The notes beneath the pieces were generated by a model. The model worked only from the letters and a program-made list of their open reading frames with translations. It was not told the origin of the DNA and searched no databases. Positions 26,170 through 35,636 of a DNA stretch of 64,000 nt are shown here, in pieces. Location of the stretch: positions 1-64,000 of the forward strand of contig DASVQP010000130.1 in assembly GCA_036389135.1 (NCBI GenBank). The letters run 5' to 3'. Origin of the DNA: Longimicrobium sp. GTDB lineage: Bacteria; Gemmatimonadota; Gemmatimonadetes; Longimicrobiales; Longimicrobiaceae. A program made the position numbers and the translations under genes. Position 1 is the first letter of the stretch. Each line of letters opens with the position of its first letter.

Positions 26170-27345
26170 ATGCCCCGTCTCGCTCGCCACTTCCAGGGTC
26201 TGCCGCCCTACCCGCTCACCGAAGTCCCCGCCACCAAGCGCGAGCTGCTGGCCAGGGGGGTGGACGTGATCGACCTGGGGACGGGCGACGCGGACCTGGC
26301 GCCGCCCCCGGCCGCGGTGCACGCGCTGCGCGAGGCGGCGCCGGACCCGGCCAACTCGCGCTACGCCTTCCAGCTCGGCCTGGTGGAGTTCCGCGAGGAG
26401 ATCGCGCGCTGGATGCAGGGACGCTTCGGGGTGGCGGTCGATCCCATGCGCGAGCTGCTGCCGCTGATCGGCTCCAAGGAGGGGATTTTCCACCTCCCCT
26501 TCGCCTTCCTGGAACGCGGCGACGTCACCATCATGCCCGATCCGGGCTATCAGGCGTACCTGGGCGGCACGGTGCTGGCCGGCGGCGAGGCGCACCTGGT
26601 GCCGCTGCGTCCGGAGAACGACTTCCTGATTCCGCTGGACGAGATTCCGGCGGAGGTGGTGAAGCGCGCGCGCATCCTCTACCTCAACTACCCCAACAAC
26701 CCCACCGCCGCCATCGCGCCGCGCGAGTACCTGGAGCGCGCGGTGGAGTTCTGCCGCGAGCACGACCTGATCCTGGCGTACGACAACGCGTACTCGGAGG
26801 TCGCGTTCGACGGGTACGTTCCGCCGTCGATCCTGGAGATTCCTGGCGCGCGCGAGGTGGCGATCGAGTTCCACTCGCTCTCCAAGACGTACAACATGAC
26901 GGGGTGGCGCGCCGGGTGGGCGGTGGGCGAGCCTCAGCTCATCGCGGCTCTGCAGCGGGTGAAGAGCTTTGCGGACACGGGCGTCCCCTTCTCGATCCAG
27001 CACGCGGGTGCCGCGGCGCTCCGCTCGCACGCGGAGTGGGTGCCGGGGAACGTGGCCACCTTCCAGGCCCGCCGCGACGCGGCCGTCGAGACGCTGCGCG
27101 GCGCCGGCTGGGACGTCCCCAATCCCGCCGCCACGATGTACCTGTGGGTGCCGCTCCCCGAAGGCGTCGAATCGGAGCAGTGGGCGCGGCGCCTCCTCCT
27201 GGAGCAGGGCGTCAGCGTCCTCCCCGGCAAGTCGCTCGGGCGCGGCGGCGAGGGGTTCTTTCGCATCGCGCTGACCACTTCGGAGGAGCGGATCCGCGAG
27301 GCGGCGGAACGCATCGCGCGGATGGCGGAGACGGCGGCGGTCTGA
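26170..27345 (+). CDS. PLP-dependent aminotransferase, class I/II
   Basis: 391 aa, cytoplasmic fold-type I aminotransferase. Visible landmarks are VIDLGTGDADLAPPPA, PLIGSKEGIFHL, MPDPGYQAYLGG, LYLNYPNNPTAA, YDNAYSEVAFDG and the PLP lysine in FHSLSKTYNMTGWRAGW. The layout is closest to LL-diaminopimelate aminotransferase and related alanine/aspartate transaminases, so a role in lysine or cell-wall precursor synthesis is possible, but the substrate cannot be fixed from motifs. It starts 11 nt after lspA and is followed by a hairpin at 27368-27400. Confidence 0.88.
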   Translation: MPRLARHFQGLPPYPLTEVPATKRELLARGVDVIDLGTGDADLAPPPAAVHALREAAPDPANSRYAFQLGLVEFREEIARWMQGRFGVAVDPMRELLPLIGSKEGIFHLPFAFLERGDVTIMPDPGYQAYLGGTVLAGGEAHLVPLRPENDFLIPLDEIPAEVVKRARILYLNYPNNPTAAIAPREYLERAVEFCREHDLILAYDNAYSEVAFDGYVPPSILEIPGAREVAIEFHSLSKTYNMTGWRAGWAVGEPQLIAALQRVKSFADTGVPFSIQHAGAAALRSHAEWVPGNVATFQARRDAAVETLRGAGWDVPNPAATMYLWVPLPEGVESEQWARRLLLEQGVSVLPGKSLGRGGEGFFRIALTTSEERIREAAERIARMAETAAV

Positions 27346-27367
27346 GGATTCGCGGGGTGCGTACGTA

Positions 27368-27400
27368 AGCCCGGCGGGGGTGGACATCCGCCGCCGGGCT
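27368..27400 (+). terminator. Hairpin after the aminotransferase gene
   Basis: Stem AGCCCGGCGG / CCGCCGGGCT around a 13-nt loop, without a T-tract. A similar hairpin at 28415-28445 follows the next gene. Confidence 0.5.
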
Positions 27401-27543
27401 CGCGCGTAACACCCCAGCCCAGCAAAAGATTGCGTTCTTGCCATCTTGACGCTACTAATGCGCAGGCGGCATCGGGTAGTTTGCTTGCACCCCCTTCCTC
27501 GCCGCATCTCCCCTGGGTTCCTCCTCATCTTCAAGAGGCCGTC

Positions 27544-28353
27544 ATGGCATCAGTCGCTCGGCTGTACGCGCGGGGTTTCCACAAGGATTTCAAGTCTTAC
27601 TTTACGCATTGGCTGCCCAGCTCCACGCTCGAACTGGGCACAGTGGGCGAGCTGGAGGGTGGATACCTCTTCAGGCCCATGAGTACCCTGCGCGACCTGG
27701 GGATCGACTTCGATCCGACTGCCGACATCGTTCCGGATGACAGTTCGTCCCCACTCGACTTCTCTTCCAAGTCGGGGGTAACCATCACTACGAAGCTGGC
27801 TGGCGAGGCCAACACGAGCATTCCAAGTGTTCCACAAGGGAGCGCGGGGATCAAACTGGACTTTTCGCGGGAGGCGTCCTTCCTGATCAAAGCTCAGGAG
27901 AGCTATGAACCGCGAATCCGTGACCTGATCGGATTGGAACGAAAAATCCTCGAAAAATACCGCGCCGGGCAATGGAAACGGGACTGGGTGATAATCTCGT
28001 CCCTCGTGATGGCGCCGTACGTCGACATCGTTATCTCTGAATCCGCCTCATCGAGTGTCGAACTGGAGGTTTCTGGATCGGGCACGGTGCAGACGGTCGA
28101 GCTTGGGAATGTGAGCCTGCAATTCGCCATGAAGCGCACGTCCGGCAAAGTATTGGACATGCGCGGGATCAAGAACGCCACGCCCATCTTCCAGCTCGCC
28201 GGGTTGAAGCAGCGATTTCTCGGCGGCGTGCACATTGGTGGTGTGCGTGGAAAGGCTTTCGAGTCTACCTCGTCCGCTTACGAAACAGACGATACGCACG
28301 GTCACGTTTATCTCGATACTCTGGGAGGCGACACGCCCGATCCGCTGGAGTAG
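27544..28353 (+). CDS. Unrecognised protein, lower-GC orphan gene
   Basis: 269 aa from the ATG at 27544. Codon use is visibly less GC-biased than in neighbours (many TTG, AAG, GAT, TCT codons). The protein looks soluble and strand-rich: LPSSTLELGTVGELEGGYLF, SKSGVTITTKLAGEA, SAGIKLDFSREASFLIKAQE, then a helical SYEPRIRDLIGLERKILEKY and KRDWVIISSLVMAPYVDIVI. No catalytic motif, signal peptide or membrane span is evident. I do not recognise a family. It stands alone between two similar hairpins, consistent with recent gain; defence or toxin roles are speculation. Confidence 0.7.
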   Translation: MASVARLYARGFHKDFKSYFTHWLPSSTLELGTVGELEGGYLFRPMSTLRDLGIDFDPTADIVPDDSSSPLDFSSKSGVTITTKLAGEANTSIPSVPQGSAGIKLDFSREASFLIKAQESYEPRIRDLIGLERKILEKYRAGQWKRDWVIISSLVMAPYVDIVISESASSSVELEVSGSGTVQTVELGNVSLQFAMKRTSGKVLDMRGIKNATPIFQLAGLKQRFLGGVHIGGVRGKAFESTSSAYETDDTHGHVYLDTLGGDTPDPLE

Positions 28354-28414
28354 CCGTGTGCCGCTGACACCGTCAGATGGCGGCCGCGGCCTGCGCCGCG
28401 CGCCGTGGATTCAA

Positions 28415-28445
28415 GCCCGGCGGGGATGCTCATCCCTCGCCGGGC
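28415..28445 (+). terminator. Hairpin after the orphan gene
   Basis: Stem GCCCGGCG / CGCCGGGC with a central loop, followed by GTGTGTTTAAT. The left arm, including AAGCCCGGCGGGG, repeats the left arm of the hairpin at 27368-27400. Confidence 0.5.
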
Positions 28446-28512
28446 CGTGTGTTTAATCCGAGGATCATGGCGCGGGCGGAACCGTGTGGACGGGGTCGAG
28501 TAGAATGGAGGG

Positions 28513-29538
28513 ATGACCCGCGCCACTCTCGAACCGCCGCCCGCGCAAGCGCGCACCCCGGAAGCCACCGGGGCGGCTCCGCACGTCCCTGTCCGCGCGC
28601 CGTTCACCCGCGCGCCGCGGCACGAGCGTGGCGGGCAGATCAGCCGGCGCGGCGTCGCGCTCTCGCTGGGCGCGCACCTCCTGCTGGCGCTGGTCGTGTG
28701 GGTGGCCCCCGTGCGGCGGCCCGTGCAGCCGGGCGATGCACCGCAGGTTGGCGCGCCGTCGGATGCGGTCAGCTACGTGGACATCGGCGCCTGGCCGGGC
28801 GACGAAGGAGGTGCGGGTGGCGAGCCGGCGCCCGCCGCTCCACAGACCGCCACGACCGGCGAGCAGGTCGCGGCGCCGGTGCAGGCGGACACGGCGTCCG
28901 TCGCCGCGCCGGAGCTGAGGAGCTTTCCGCAGCGTGCCCCCACGGGCATCCCCGCGCGCGCGGCACCACGCGCGGGCGGCGCTCCCGCGGGCGCGGTTCC
29001 GGGCACGGGCGTGGGTCCAGGGACAGGCGCGCCAGGTGCGGGCACGGGAACGGGCGGCCGCGGGCGCTCCGGCGCGGCGGGCGGGCGGCTGGGTACGGAG
29101 CTGGGCGACGGGCGGCTGGTGGTGCGCCCCGAGGCGGCTCGCGAAACCCCGATGAGCGACAACGACAGGGTCCGCGCGCGGATCGCCCGCAGCCTGGGTG
29201 CCTACAACGACTCGGTCGCCGACGAGGCGCGGCGCCGCCACCGCGCGGAGAACTGGACGATCAAGGACCGGCAGGGGAGGGAGTGGGGGATCGGCAAGTG
29301 CGGCGCCCCCGTCATCGCCGGCAGGCGCATCCCCACCTGCACCACGCCGCCCGTGGGACGCAGCCGCGAATCCGAGCTGCACGACGCCGAGACGAGGCGG
29401 CAGCGCGGCGAGATCGACCGGCAGGAGGATACGCAGGACCTCGACCGGAACATGCGAGAACGGACGCGGGCCACCCGCGAACGCATGGACCGCGAGCGGG
29501 AGCAGCGACGGCGCGAGAGGGCGCCCGGCAATCCATAG
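28513..29538 (+). CDS. TonB-like single-span envelope protein
   Basis: 341 aa. A basic N-terminus precedes one membrane span (VALSLGAHLLLALVVWVAPV, about residues 48-67), in the position typical of TonB and related energy transducers. A Pro/Ala/Gly/Thr-rich linker (residues 75-190, with GTGVGPGTGAPGAGTGTGG) should span the periplasm. The C-terminal part is charged and helical (REWGIGKCGAPVIAGRRIPT, two Cys, then a Glu/Arg-rich coiled coil). It lacks a recognisable TonB C-terminal domain, so the TonB comparison is by architecture only. The stop lies inside the following terminator stem. Confidence 0.65.
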   Translation: MTRATLEPPPAQARTPEATGAAPHVPVRAPFTRAPRHERGGQISRRGVALSLGAHLLLALVVWVAPVRRPVQPGDAPQVGAPSDAVSYVDIGAWPGDEGGAGGEPAPAAPQTATTGEQVAAPVQADTASVAAPELRSFPQRAPTGIPARAAPRAGGAPAGAVPGTGVGPGTGAPGAGTGTGGRGRSGAAGGRLGTELGDGRLVVRPEAARETPMSDNDRVRARIARSLGAYNDSVADEARRRHRAENWTIKDRQGREWGIGKCGAPVIAGRRIPTCTTPPVGRSRESELHDAETRRQRGEIDRQEDTQDLDRNMRERTRATRERMDREREQRRRERAPGNP

Positions 29539-29552
29539 CCGGGCGCCTTTTT
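29520..29552 (+). terminator. Rho-independent terminator
   Basis: Stem GGCGCCCGGC / GCCGGGCGCC with an 8-nt loop followed by TTTTT. It overlaps the stop codon of the TonB-like gene. Confidence 0.85.
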
Positions 29553-29640
29553 GATGCCCGGCTGGAACACCTCTTGCACCCCCGCCCCCCGCGCCGCGCT
29601 GCGCAAATCGTCTGGCACCAACATCGTACGAAGGGGGAAC

Positions 29641-30543
29641 ATGGGGCAGGGTCGGGGGAAGCGCGCGCCGCGCGATGAGGGCAACGAGGGCGAGAACGCG
29701 CTGGTATTCGCCCTGGGGGCCGCCACCGGGTTCGCGCTCTCGCTGTGGGTGGTGGGGCGCGCCGCGCGAGAGGTGCAGGCGGGCGGCGTGCGCGGGCGGC
29801 TCCGCGACGGCGCGCTCTCGCTCACCGAACGGCTGCGCCCGGGGCGCCTGCGCCGCGAGTACAGCGACCAGCGCGAGCTGACCCGGCTGGAAGACGCCGT
29901 GCTGGACGCCTTCCTGCGCGACCCGGTGCTCGCAGAGCGTCCGATCGACGTGGGCGCCATCAGCCGCGGAATCATCGAGCTTTCCGGGTCGGTGAACACG
30001 CACCAGGAGGCGGATCTGGCGGTGCACACGGCGCAGCGCGTGCCCAACGTGGAGACGGTGGTCAACCGGCTGGAGATCGAGAACGACATTGCGCGCCGTC
30101 CGGCGCGCGTAAACCAGGGGACGGGGGGAGCGATGTCGGCAGAGTGGAGTGGAAACGTGAGCGGGATGGGGCGGAAGCGTCAGGGCGACACCGAGCCGGA
30201 CCAGAGGGACGACTCGCAGCACATCCGCGAGACCTCCATCGAGCACTCGGACCGCCGTGAGTTCGAGGAGGAGGAGCTGGCGCACTCGCACCCCGTCATG
30301 GGCTCGCGCCCGTCGCCGCACCCGGAGAACCCCACGAACTTCTCCGAGGACGAGCTGGACAACCAGAGCCCGTACGGCAAGCACGCCGTGCCGCAGCCCG
30401 AGCAGCCGCAGGAGCTGAACTCGCTGGGCCGCGTGGGCGAGGGCCTCAAGCCCGGCATCGAGCTGCGCCTGGAGCAGGCCGACGTCCCGGTGAAGCCCCA
30501 CCAGGCCGCCAACCCGGTGGAGCCCCGCGACGAAAACGCCTGA
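29641..30543 (+). CDS. BON-domain protein with N-terminal membrane span
   Basis: 300 aa from the ATG at 29641 (preceded by GGGGGAAC). One hydrophobic span at residues 20-38 (ALVFALGAATGFALSLWVVG). A BON domain follows (RLEDAVLDAFLRDPVLAERP, then IDVGAISRGIIELSGSVNTH, VPNVETVVNRLEI); BON domains bind phospholipid surfaces and occur in envelope-stress proteins such as OsmY. The C-terminal 150 residues are hydrophilic and probably disordered, rich in Glu, Gln, Pro and His. A strong terminator follows at 30564-30599. Confidence 0.8.
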   Translation: MGQGRGKRAPRDEGNEGENALVFALGAATGFALSLWVVGRAAREVQAGGVRGRLRDGALSLTERLRPGRLRREYSDQRELTRLEDAVLDAFLRDPVLAERPIDVGAISRGIIELSGSVNTHQEADLAVHTAQRVPNVETVVNRLEIENDIARRPARVNQGTGGAMSAEWSGNVSGMGRKRQGDTEPDQRDDSQHIRETSIEHSDRREFEEEELAHSHPVMGSRPSPHPENPTNFSEDELDNQSPYGKHAVPQPEQPQELNSLGRVGEGLKPGIELRLEQADVPVKPHQAANPVEPRDENA

Positions 30544-30563
30544 GCGTTCTCGCGGTCGAACGG

Positions 30564-30599
30564 CGCGGGCCGGGGGCGATCCCTCCGGCCCGCGTTTTT
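30564..30599 (+). terminator. Rho-independent terminator after the BON gene
   Basis: Stem CGCGGGCCGG / CCGGCCCGCG followed by TTTTT. Confidence 0.85.
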
Positions 30600-30728
30600 G
30601 TTACGGGCGTCGGAGCAGCGTCGGGCAGGGGCGCGATGAATCGCGCCGGCCAACGAATTGATTCCGCTGCCTCCCTCCGGTACATTCCACCCCTCGCGCC
30701 ACCCGCCATTCCACCGGACCGAACGCAG

Positions 30729-31172
30729 ATGCCGGACGTACCGCTCAAGGACCAGGTCCGCACCGACCTGAACGATGCCCGCCGCGGGCGCGACAAGCTC
30801 CGCACGACCGTGCTCAGCACCTTCATCTCCGAGATTCGCAACCGCGAGATCGAGGTGGGCGGCGAGCTGAACGACGAGCAGGTGCAGGGGGTGGCGATCA
30901 CGGCGATCAAGAAGCGCCGCGAGGCCGCCGAGCTGATGCGCGCCAACGCCCGCGCCGAGCTGGCCGAGAAGGAGGAGCAGGAAGCCGCCGTGCTCCAGGC
31001 CTACCTCCCCGCGCAGCTCACCGAAGACGAGGTGCGCGCCATGGTCCGCGAAGCCGTCGCCGCGGGCGCCAAGAACCTTGGCGACGTAATGAAGCAGGTG
31101 AGCCCGCGCACCAAGGGCCGCTTCGAGGGCAAGGAGCTCAACCGCGTCGCCAAGGAAGTCCTCGCAGGCTGA
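30729..31172 (+). CDS. GatB/YqeY domain protein
   Basis: 147 aa, the typical length of YqeY. Landmarks are LKDQVRTDLNDARRGRDKLR, LSTFISEIRNREIEVGGEL, ITAIKKRREAAELMRANAR, LQAYLPAQLTEDEVRAMVRE and LGDVMKQVSPRTKGRFEGKE. The domain is shared with the tail of GatB amidotransferase and binds tRNA; stand-alone YqeY is thought to act on tRNA or translation, but its role is not well defined. In many genomes it sits beside rpsU or dnaG; here it does not. Confidence 0.9.
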   Translation: MPDVPLKDQVRTDLNDARRGRDKLRTTVLSTFISEIRNREIEVGGELNDEQVQGVAITAIKKRREAAELMRANARAELAEKEEQEAAVLQAYLPAQLTEDEVRAMVREAVAAGAKNLGDVMKQVSPRTKGRFEGKELNRVAKEVLAG

Positions 31173-31367
31173 ATCGGGCTGCCTGAAACGAAGCGGAGGC
31201 GCGGAGATCTCTCTCCGCGCCTCCTCTTTGCACCCGGCGGTTGAAACCGCTGCAACAACCGCGGGAAGTCCGCCTTCGCGGACTGGCTTGCGGTTCACGA
31301 GACCGCTTCAGCGGTCTTCCCGTGGTTCCAGCCGGGGGCCCGGTGATCCAGCGCCGCTCTTGGTCCC
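31173..31367. repeat. Palindromic repeat spacer
   Basis: Contains GTCCGCCTTCGCGGAC, GACCGCTTCAGCGGTC and GTGGTTCCAGCCGGGGG blocks, all shared with 4147-4207 and 48466-48510 in other orders or orientations. No gene. Confidence 0.6.
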
Positions 31368-31784
31368 TCACCCGAACGCCGCCAGCAGATCCCCCACCTC
31401 GTCCAGCACCGGCGCGCGGTTCTGCTTGGAGCGCTCGTAGCGCTCGATGTGTAGGAGCGTCTCCTCGTCCAGGCTGGCGTCGCGGAGCCACTCGACGAGC
31501 GAGTCGCGGTCCATCCCGTCGTATCCCAGCACCGGCTCCTCGTCCGCGTCGGCGTACTCGCCGATGGCTCCGTGCGAGTCGCGCGAGCCGTCCGTGGCGC
31601 GGAAGCCCTGGGGCCCCGCGCCGGATCGGAGGTCGCGCCCGGAGCCTTCGTCCAGCGCCCCCTCCAGCGAGCCGCCGCGCAGCGCCCCGCGGAAGGCGAA
31701 GGCGATCACTCCCAGCGCCGCCGCACCCAGCGCCAGCTTCCACCAGCCGTCGTTCCGATCCCTGTAGTCCATGTCTGCGCCCAT
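31368..31784 (-). CDS. Small membrane-anchored protein of unknown function
   Basis: 138 aa from the ATG at 31784 (ATG at 31772 is an alternative). One membrane span at residues 14-33 (WWKLALGAAALGVIAFAFRG), then a Gly/Asp-rich region and a C-terminal helical segment (DRDSLVEWLRDASLDEETLL, HIERYERSKQNR). The end resembles small helical protein-interaction motifs. No family recognised. Lies downstream of the DtxR-like gene on the same strand with a 52-nt gap, so it may share its transcript. Confidence 0.6.
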   Translation of the reverse strand: MGADMDYRDRNDGWWKLALGAAALGVIAFAFRGALRGGSLEGALDEGSGRDLRSGAGPQGFRATDGSRDSHGAIGEYADADEEPVLGYDGMDRDSLVEWLRDASLDEETLLHIERYERSKQNRAPVLDEVGDLLAAFG

Positions 31785-31836
31785 TGCGTTGTAAGTGGTC
31801 CCGTCGCGGGGAGCGGGCGCAAAACCCCGGCCACCT

Positions 31837-32523
31837 TCACCCCGGCGCGTCGCCGGCCGGCTCCGGGGCGGGGGTGGAGCGCACGCGGATGCGCTGGGCC
31901 AGCGAGTGGCTGATGACCGTGCGCGCCCCGTTGACCGCCACCGAAACGGGCCCGTCGAAGGGCGACTTGTCCAGCAGTTCCACCTCCGCGCCGGGGCGCA
32001 GGTTGAGCGAGCCGAGGTAGCGAAGCTGCTCCGGCTCGTCGACCTCCACCTCCAGGATGCGCCGGCACTCGCCGGCGGCCAGGTCGCCCAGCGAGGGGTA
32101 GTGCGCCGTGTCCACCTCGCCGTCCGCGCTGGGGATGGCGTTGCCGTGTGGGTCGCGGTCCGGCTCCCCCAGCAGCCGCGCCAGCCGCTCGATGAGCTCG
32201 TCGCTGGCGGCGTGCTCCAGCCGGTCGGCCTCCTCGTGCACGCCGTCCCACTCGTAGCCCAGCTTCTCCACCAAAAAGAGCTCCAGCACGCGATGGCGGC
32301 GGATGATGCGCAGCGCCGCCAGCTCCCCCGACGCGGTCAGCCGCACGCCGTAGTACGGCTCGTGGCGCACCAGCCCCTGCTCCGCCAGGCGCTTGACCAT
32401 GGCGGTTACGGCCGCGGAGGTGAGCCCCAGCCGCTCCGCGATCCGCGACGTGGCCACGGGCGACTCGAGCTGCTGGAGCATCCACACGGCCTTGAGGTAG
32501 TCTTCCACCACCTGGCTGAACAT
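31837..32523 (-). CDS. DtxR/MntR family metal-dependent repressor
   Basis: 228 aa. An N-terminal winged helix (VVEDYLKAVWMLQQLESPVA, SRIAERLGLTSAAVTAMVKR, LVRHEPYYGVRLTASGE), the metal-binding dimerisation domain (RRHRVLELFLVEKLGYEWDG, HEEADRLEHAASDELIERL) with the expected His/Glu/Cys-region residues, and a C-terminal SH3-like FeoA domain (LRYLGSLNLRPGAEVELL). Such proteins sense Fe2+ or Mn2+ and repress uptake genes. No metal transporter is adjacent, so the regulon is elsewhere. Divergent from the sensor kinase gene. Confidence 0.9.
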   Translation of the reverse strand: MFSQVVEDYLKAVWMLQQLESPVATSRIAERLGLTSAAVTAMVKRLAEQGLVRHEPYYGVRLTASGELAALRIIRRHRVLELFLVEKLGYEWDGVHEEADRLEHAASDELIERLARLLGEPDRDPHGNAIPSADGEVDTAHYPSLGDLAAGECRRILEVEVDEPEQLRYLGSLNLRPGAEVELLDKSPFDGPVSVAVNGARTVISHSLAQRIRVRSTPAPEPAGDAPG

Positions 32524-32680
32524 CGACACGGCGCGCCCACGGGAACGGGGTGAGTGCAGGGTGCGCTGAACAGTACGGCGCATCGCGGCGGCGCGGCAAG
32601 CGCCACCTTGCGCGGTCGCACGATTCACGCGCATGTTTGCGGTCATGCTGCTGTGCCGGGCCCCTTTCCCGCGTGCCCGC

Positions 32681-34264
32681 ATGCTCTCCCCACCGCTCAC
32701 CTTCCTTACCGATCCCGCGCGGCTGGCGGCCCTGGCAGAGACGGGGCTGCTCGATTCGGCGCCGGAAGAGGTGTTCGACCGGCTGACGCGCCTCGTGGTG
32801 CGGACGCTGGGCGCCGGTGCGTCCACGCTGACGCTGCTGGACGGCGAGCGGCAGTTCTTCAAGAGCGCCGCCGGCCCGGACATGCCCCCCATCCGCGAGA
32901 CGCCGATGGAGCACTCGCTCTGCCGGCACGCGGCGGGCGCGGGCGCGGCGATGGCGGTGCCGGACACGCAGGAAGACCCGTGCATGCGCGACAGCCCCGC
33001 CGTAACGCGCATGGGCGTGCGTGCCTACGCCGGCGTCCCGCTGGTGACCTCGGACGGGCACGCGCTGGGGACGCTGTGCGCGCTGAGCATGAGCCCCCGC
33101 GCCTGGAGCGGCGACGAGATGGCGACGCTCGCCGACCTGGCGGAAATCGCGGTGGCGGAGATCGAGCGGCGGCGCGCCGGCGAGCGCCCCGAGCACGGGC
33201 AGGCCTCTCTGCGGGCCGCGGACGGGCTGATCCAGGCGATGCTGCAGCAGTCGCTCGCGGGGATCTTCGTGGTGCAGGACGAGCGCTTCCGCTACCTCAA
33301 CCCGCGCCTCACCGAGATCTTTGCGACGGACGAGGCGTGGCTCCGCGAGCGCAGCGTGTGGGAGGTGGTGCACCCGGACGACCGCGCCAGCGCCGAGGCG
33401 TACGCGCGGGGCCAGCTGTACGGCCCACCGCGCGCCGCCCACTACTCGCTGCGTGGCGTGCGCGCCGACGGGCGGGTCGTCTGGCTGGAGATCCACGCAT
33501 CGCGCGCGGAGGTGGAGGGGCGCGCCGCCGCCGTGGGCCTGGTGGTGGACGTGTCGGAGCGGGTGACGGCTGAGCAGGAGCGGCAGGAGGCGGTGGCCGC
33601 GCGCGACCGCTTCTACGCGATGGCGAGCCACGAGCTGCGCACCCCGGTGAGCGCCGTGATGCTCTACAACGAGCTCCTCCTGGGCGAAGGCTACGGCGCC
33701 CTGGGCCCCGAGCAGCGCGACGCCGTGGAGCGCTCGCAGCGCTGCGCCGCCGACCTGCTGGAGCTGATCAACGACCTGCTCGACCTCTCCCGCCTGGAGT
33801 CGGGGAAGATGGAGCCCCGCATCGAGGAGGTGGAGCTGGTGGCGCTGGCCAGGGACGCCGTGGCGGCGGTGGAGGTGATCGCGGCGGAGCAGGCGTGCAC
33901 CGTCACCCTGGAAGCCCCGGAGCCCCCGCTGGTCGTGGGCGGCGATGGGAAGCGCATCCGCCAGATCCTCCTCAACCTGCTGGGGAACGCGGTGAAGTAC
34001 GGCCACGGCCGCCCGGTCCGCGTCCGCGTGGCGCGCCACGGCGGCGGCGCCATCGTCGAAGTGGCCGACCTGGGCCCCGGCATCCCCGCCGCGGACCAGG
34101 CGCGCATCTTCGAGGACTTCGTGCGCCTGGACGACGCCGCGGACCAGGGCACCGGCCTCGGCCTCCCCATCGCGCGCCGCCTTGCCCAGCTCCTCGGCGG
34201 CTCCCTCGAAGTCGCCTCCGTCGTTGGGCAGGGAAGCACGTTTCGCCTGACCCTCCCCTCCTGA
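32681..34264 (+). CDS. GAF-PAS sensor histidine kinase
   Basis: 527 aa from the ATG at 32681; ATGs at 32633 and 32645 are in frame. It has no membrane span, so it is a cytoplasmic sensor. Domains in order are GAF (about residues 20-165, with LDSAPEEVFDRLTRLVVRTL and TRMGVRAYAGVPLV), PAS (185-300, FVVQDERFRYLNPRLTEIFA, VVHPDDR), HisKA with phospho-His in FYAMASHELRTPVSAVML, and HATPase with ILLNLLGNAVKYG, VADLGPGIP and GTGLGLPIARRL. No response regulator is adjacent, so this is an orphan kinase; the ligand is unknown. Confidence 0.9.
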   Translation: MLSPPLTFLTDPARLAALAETGLLDSAPEEVFDRLTRLVVRTLGAGASTLTLLDGERQFFKSAAGPDMPPIRETPMEHSLCRHAAGAGAAMAVPDTQEDPCMRDSPAVTRMGVRAYAGVPLVTSDGHALGTLCALSMSPRAWSGDEMATLADLAEIAVAEIERRRAGERPEHGQASLRAADGLIQAMLQQSLAGIFVVQDERFRYLNPRLTEIFATDEAWLRERSVWEVVHPDDRASAEAYARGQLYGPPRAAHYSLRGVRADGRVVWLEIHASRAEVEGRAAAVGLVVDVSERVTAEQERQEAVAARDRFYAMASHELRTPVSAVMLYNELLLGEGYGALGPEQRDAVERSQRCAADLLELINDLLDLSRLESGKMEPRIEEVELVALARDAVAAVEVIAAEQACTVTLEAPEPPLVVGGDGKRIRQILLNLLGNAVKYGHGRPVRVRVARHGGGAIVEVADLGPGIPAADQARIFEDFVRLDDAADQGTGLGLPIARRLAQLLGGSLEVASVVGQGSTFRLTLPS

Positions 34265-34402
34265 TCCAAAAGCCTCACACAGAGCCACGGAGTTAAACCG
34301 CAAGAAGAACCGAGGCGTTATCCTCTGTGCCTTTTCGTTCCCCTCCGCGCCTCTGCGTGAAACTGCCGTTATCTCGTTACGAGAACGTAGCTTGCGCATG
34401 CG
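34265..34402. repeat. CACAGAG-type repeat upstream of nadA
   Basis: CACACAGAGCCACGGAG at 34274 and CTCTGCGTGAAACTG near 34350 form the same loose inverted pair as at 13160-13258. A small palindrome CTCGTTACGAG lies at 34373-34383, shortly before the nadA promoter. Confidence 0.5.
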
Positions 34403-34445
34403 TTGCCGGAGCGTGGCTAAGTCGTTATATTACGCGGCTTAACGT
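34403..34445 (+). promoter_or_regulatory. nadA promoter with overlapping palindrome
   Basis: TTGCCG (34403-34408), a 17-nt spacer and TATATT (34426-34431). An imperfect inverted repeat, TAAGTCG...CGGCTTA, spans 34418-34441 and covers the -10 box, where a repressor could act. NAD-responsive control is plausible but unproven. Confidence 0.5.
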
Positions 34446-34482
34446 TGCTGGGCGCGCGTTTCCACTCCGCACGAGGTGGCCA

Positions 34483-35559
<1,077 letters not shown>

Positions 35560-35578
35560 TCCACTGGAAGGTTTGACG

Positions 35579-35618
35579 AACGCCCCGAGAGCCTCGAGCT
35601 TTCGGGGCGTTTCTTTTG
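35579..35618 (+). terminator. Rho-independent terminator after nadA
   Basis: AACGCCCCGA pairs with TTCGGGGCGTT around a GAGCCTCGAGC loop region and is followed by TCTTTTG. Confidence 0.75.
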
Positions 35619-35636
35619 CCCCTCTTCGTCGCCGTG

